DNA of 7,446 bases from Flavobacteriaceae bacterium (lineage in GTDB: Bacteria > Bacteroidota > Bacteroidia > Flavobacteriales > Flavobacteriaceae). Below are positions 6,832-7,446 of this stretch, piece after piece; within the stretch, counting starts at the first letter, position 1; the number at the start of each line of letters is the position of its first letter. Below the pieces are notes generated by a model. It did no database searches. It was not told the DNA's origin and saw only the letters and a program-made list of their open reading frames with translations. The stretch spans positions 1 through 7,446 of the forward strand of contig JABSPN010000144.1 in NCBI GenBank assembly GCA_013214425.1, in the 5' to 3' direction. A program made the translations under genes and the position numbers.

Positions 6832-7239
6832 ATGGATTACCGCTTAAGAAAATCACATAAACTCTACTGGATACTGCTACTTCTCGTCATGCCATTCCTG
6901 ATGTTTTTTGCGATTAAAAATATCCCGACTAAGGTTGTTTCTTCTAAAAGTATTTCGGAAAATTCCGTAGCAAAAGAACCCTTAATAGAAACCTATGAAC
7001 TCAAGGATGTGATCATCCGTACCAGAGGGAATAATAACCGTATCGCTCAAGTGGAAATAGAAATTACACATCCGCTGAAGACCCCTTCAGCTGTAGTCTA
7101 TGCGATTACAGATTCAGGAGAAAAAAGCCTGGGAGCGATTTACGGAAAAGGAATTTATGTATTCCAAACGGAATCAATTTCAGGAGTAAAAATTATGGAC
7201 GGAATAAAAAATCAGGAACTTTTTAAAACCGTGTTTTAG
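6832..7239 (+). CDS. Membrane-anchored hypothetical protein with a small extracytoplasmic domain
   Basis: This 135-residue protein is not one I recognise. A basic N-terminus (MDYRLRKSHK) is followed by one hydrophobic helix at about 11-28, then by roughly 105 polar residues. Positive charges before the helix suggest N-in orientation, placing the rest outside the membrane as an anchored domain. No lipobox cysteine is present; in fact the protein has no cysteine at all, which argues against a redox centre. The region 55-135 alternates polar and hydrophobic residues (for example VIIRTR, AQVEIEIT, AVVYAI, GIYVFQ), which suggests a small beta-rich fold. It begins two bases after the 67-residue membrane protein and ends one base before the next gene, so it is part of the same unit and may be an accessory or assembly subunit for the membrane protein encoded downstream. 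Confidence 0.7.
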   Translation: MDYRLRKSHKLYWILLLLVMPFLMFFAIKNIPTKVVSSKSISENSVAKEPLIETYELKDVIIRTRGNNNRIAQVEIEITHPLKTPSAVVYAITDSGEKSLGAIYGKGIYVFQTESISGVKIMDGIKNQELFKTVF

Positions 7240-7240
7240 T

Positions 7241-7446
7241 ATGGGCTTAGATTATCAATTAGTACTGTGGAATAAACACAAAAAAGTCTACGACAAACAG
7301 ATTGCTTTGTTTGCGCTTGTTTATCTAGTCGTTTTCGTCGGAATTACCTTTGGATTCAATTCAGAAACAACCATAGAAACTTTAATTATCAGAGCTTTTG
7401 GGTCTCTGGCAATTTTGCTTTTGCATGTCATTCTAAGCATTGGTCC
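7241..7446 (+). CDS. N-terminus of a multi-helix membrane protein, possibly ferric-reductase-like heme protein (cut by the window edge)
   Basis: The ATG at 7241 lies one base after the previous stop, and the frame stays open to the right edge, giving 68 complete residues. A polar, basic N-terminus (to about residue 19) is followed by hydrophobic segments at about 21-39 and 53-68, the second containing His62 in LLLHVILSIG, a position that could be a heme ligand. The pattern of a Trp-Asn start, a first helix, a short loop, then a helix with LLHxxLxIGP resembles ferric-reductase-like transmembrane proteins, some of which carry a Rieske domain further along. That match is from memory and covers only the first tenth to fifth of such a protein, so it is tentative. 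If right, it would give the operon a membrane electron-transfer partner for the two Rieske enzymes. Confidence 0.6.
   Translation, partial: MGLDYQLVLWNKHKKVYDKQIALFALVYLVVFVGITFGFNSETTIETLIIRAFGSLAILLLHVILSIG

Noticed and set aside
1..7446. CRISPR arrays, tRNA or rRNA genes, insertion sequences and long direct repeats
   Set aside because: Reading through the window showed almost continuous coding sequence and no regularly spaced repeats, cloverleaf-like segments, transposase motifs or terminal inverted repeats.

Overview
The window is AT-rich, has short intergenic distances, and its genes start without recognisable Shine-Dalgarno sequences, only A-rich leaders such as the one before 3429. 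Together with the style of the proteins this suggests a member of the Bacteroidota, probably a flavobacterium. This is an inference; there is no rRNA or other marker gene here. Every gene I can support lies on the + strand, in two closely packed groups separated by about 120 bases (1683-1804).

Group 1 (1-1682): the C-terminal end of an adenylate-forming acyl-protein synthetase/acyltransferase-like protein (to 122), whose stop overlaps the start of a membrane-anchored transglutaminase-like protein (122-1159). Four bases later comes a small four-helix membrane protein resembling the DUF350/YjfL family (1164-1682).

Group 2 (1805 to the right edge and beyond) is the notable part. It encodes a Rieske [2Fe-2S] domain fused to a glutamate-synthase-type FMN / [3Fe-4S] domain (1805-3424), a compact CPA1/NhaP-type cation:proton antiporter (3429-4673), a second Rieske domain fused to a complete thiamine-diphosphate enzyme of the pyruvate oxidase/acetolactate synthase type (4666-6624), a 67-residue two-helix membrane protein (6626-6829), a 135-residue membrane-anchored protein of unknown function (6832-7239), and the start of a multi-helix membrane protein that may be a ferric-reductase-like heme protein (7241 to the edge). 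Gaps are 1-4 bases, with one 8-base overlap, so these six genes very probably form one transcription unit.

Both fusions keep every cluster-ligand residue, and the ThDP enzyme keeps its catalytic glutamate and cofactor motif. Neither fusion has a signal peptide, so both should be cytoplasmic. The simplest reading is a redox system: two soluble enzymes with built-in one-electron carriers, linked to a membrane module (two small membrane proteins plus a possible heme b protein) and an ion antiporter. The substrates, the electron route and the role of the antiporter cannot be read from the sequence. I recognise no described pathway that uses this set of genes, and I consider it the best candidate for an undescribed system in the window.
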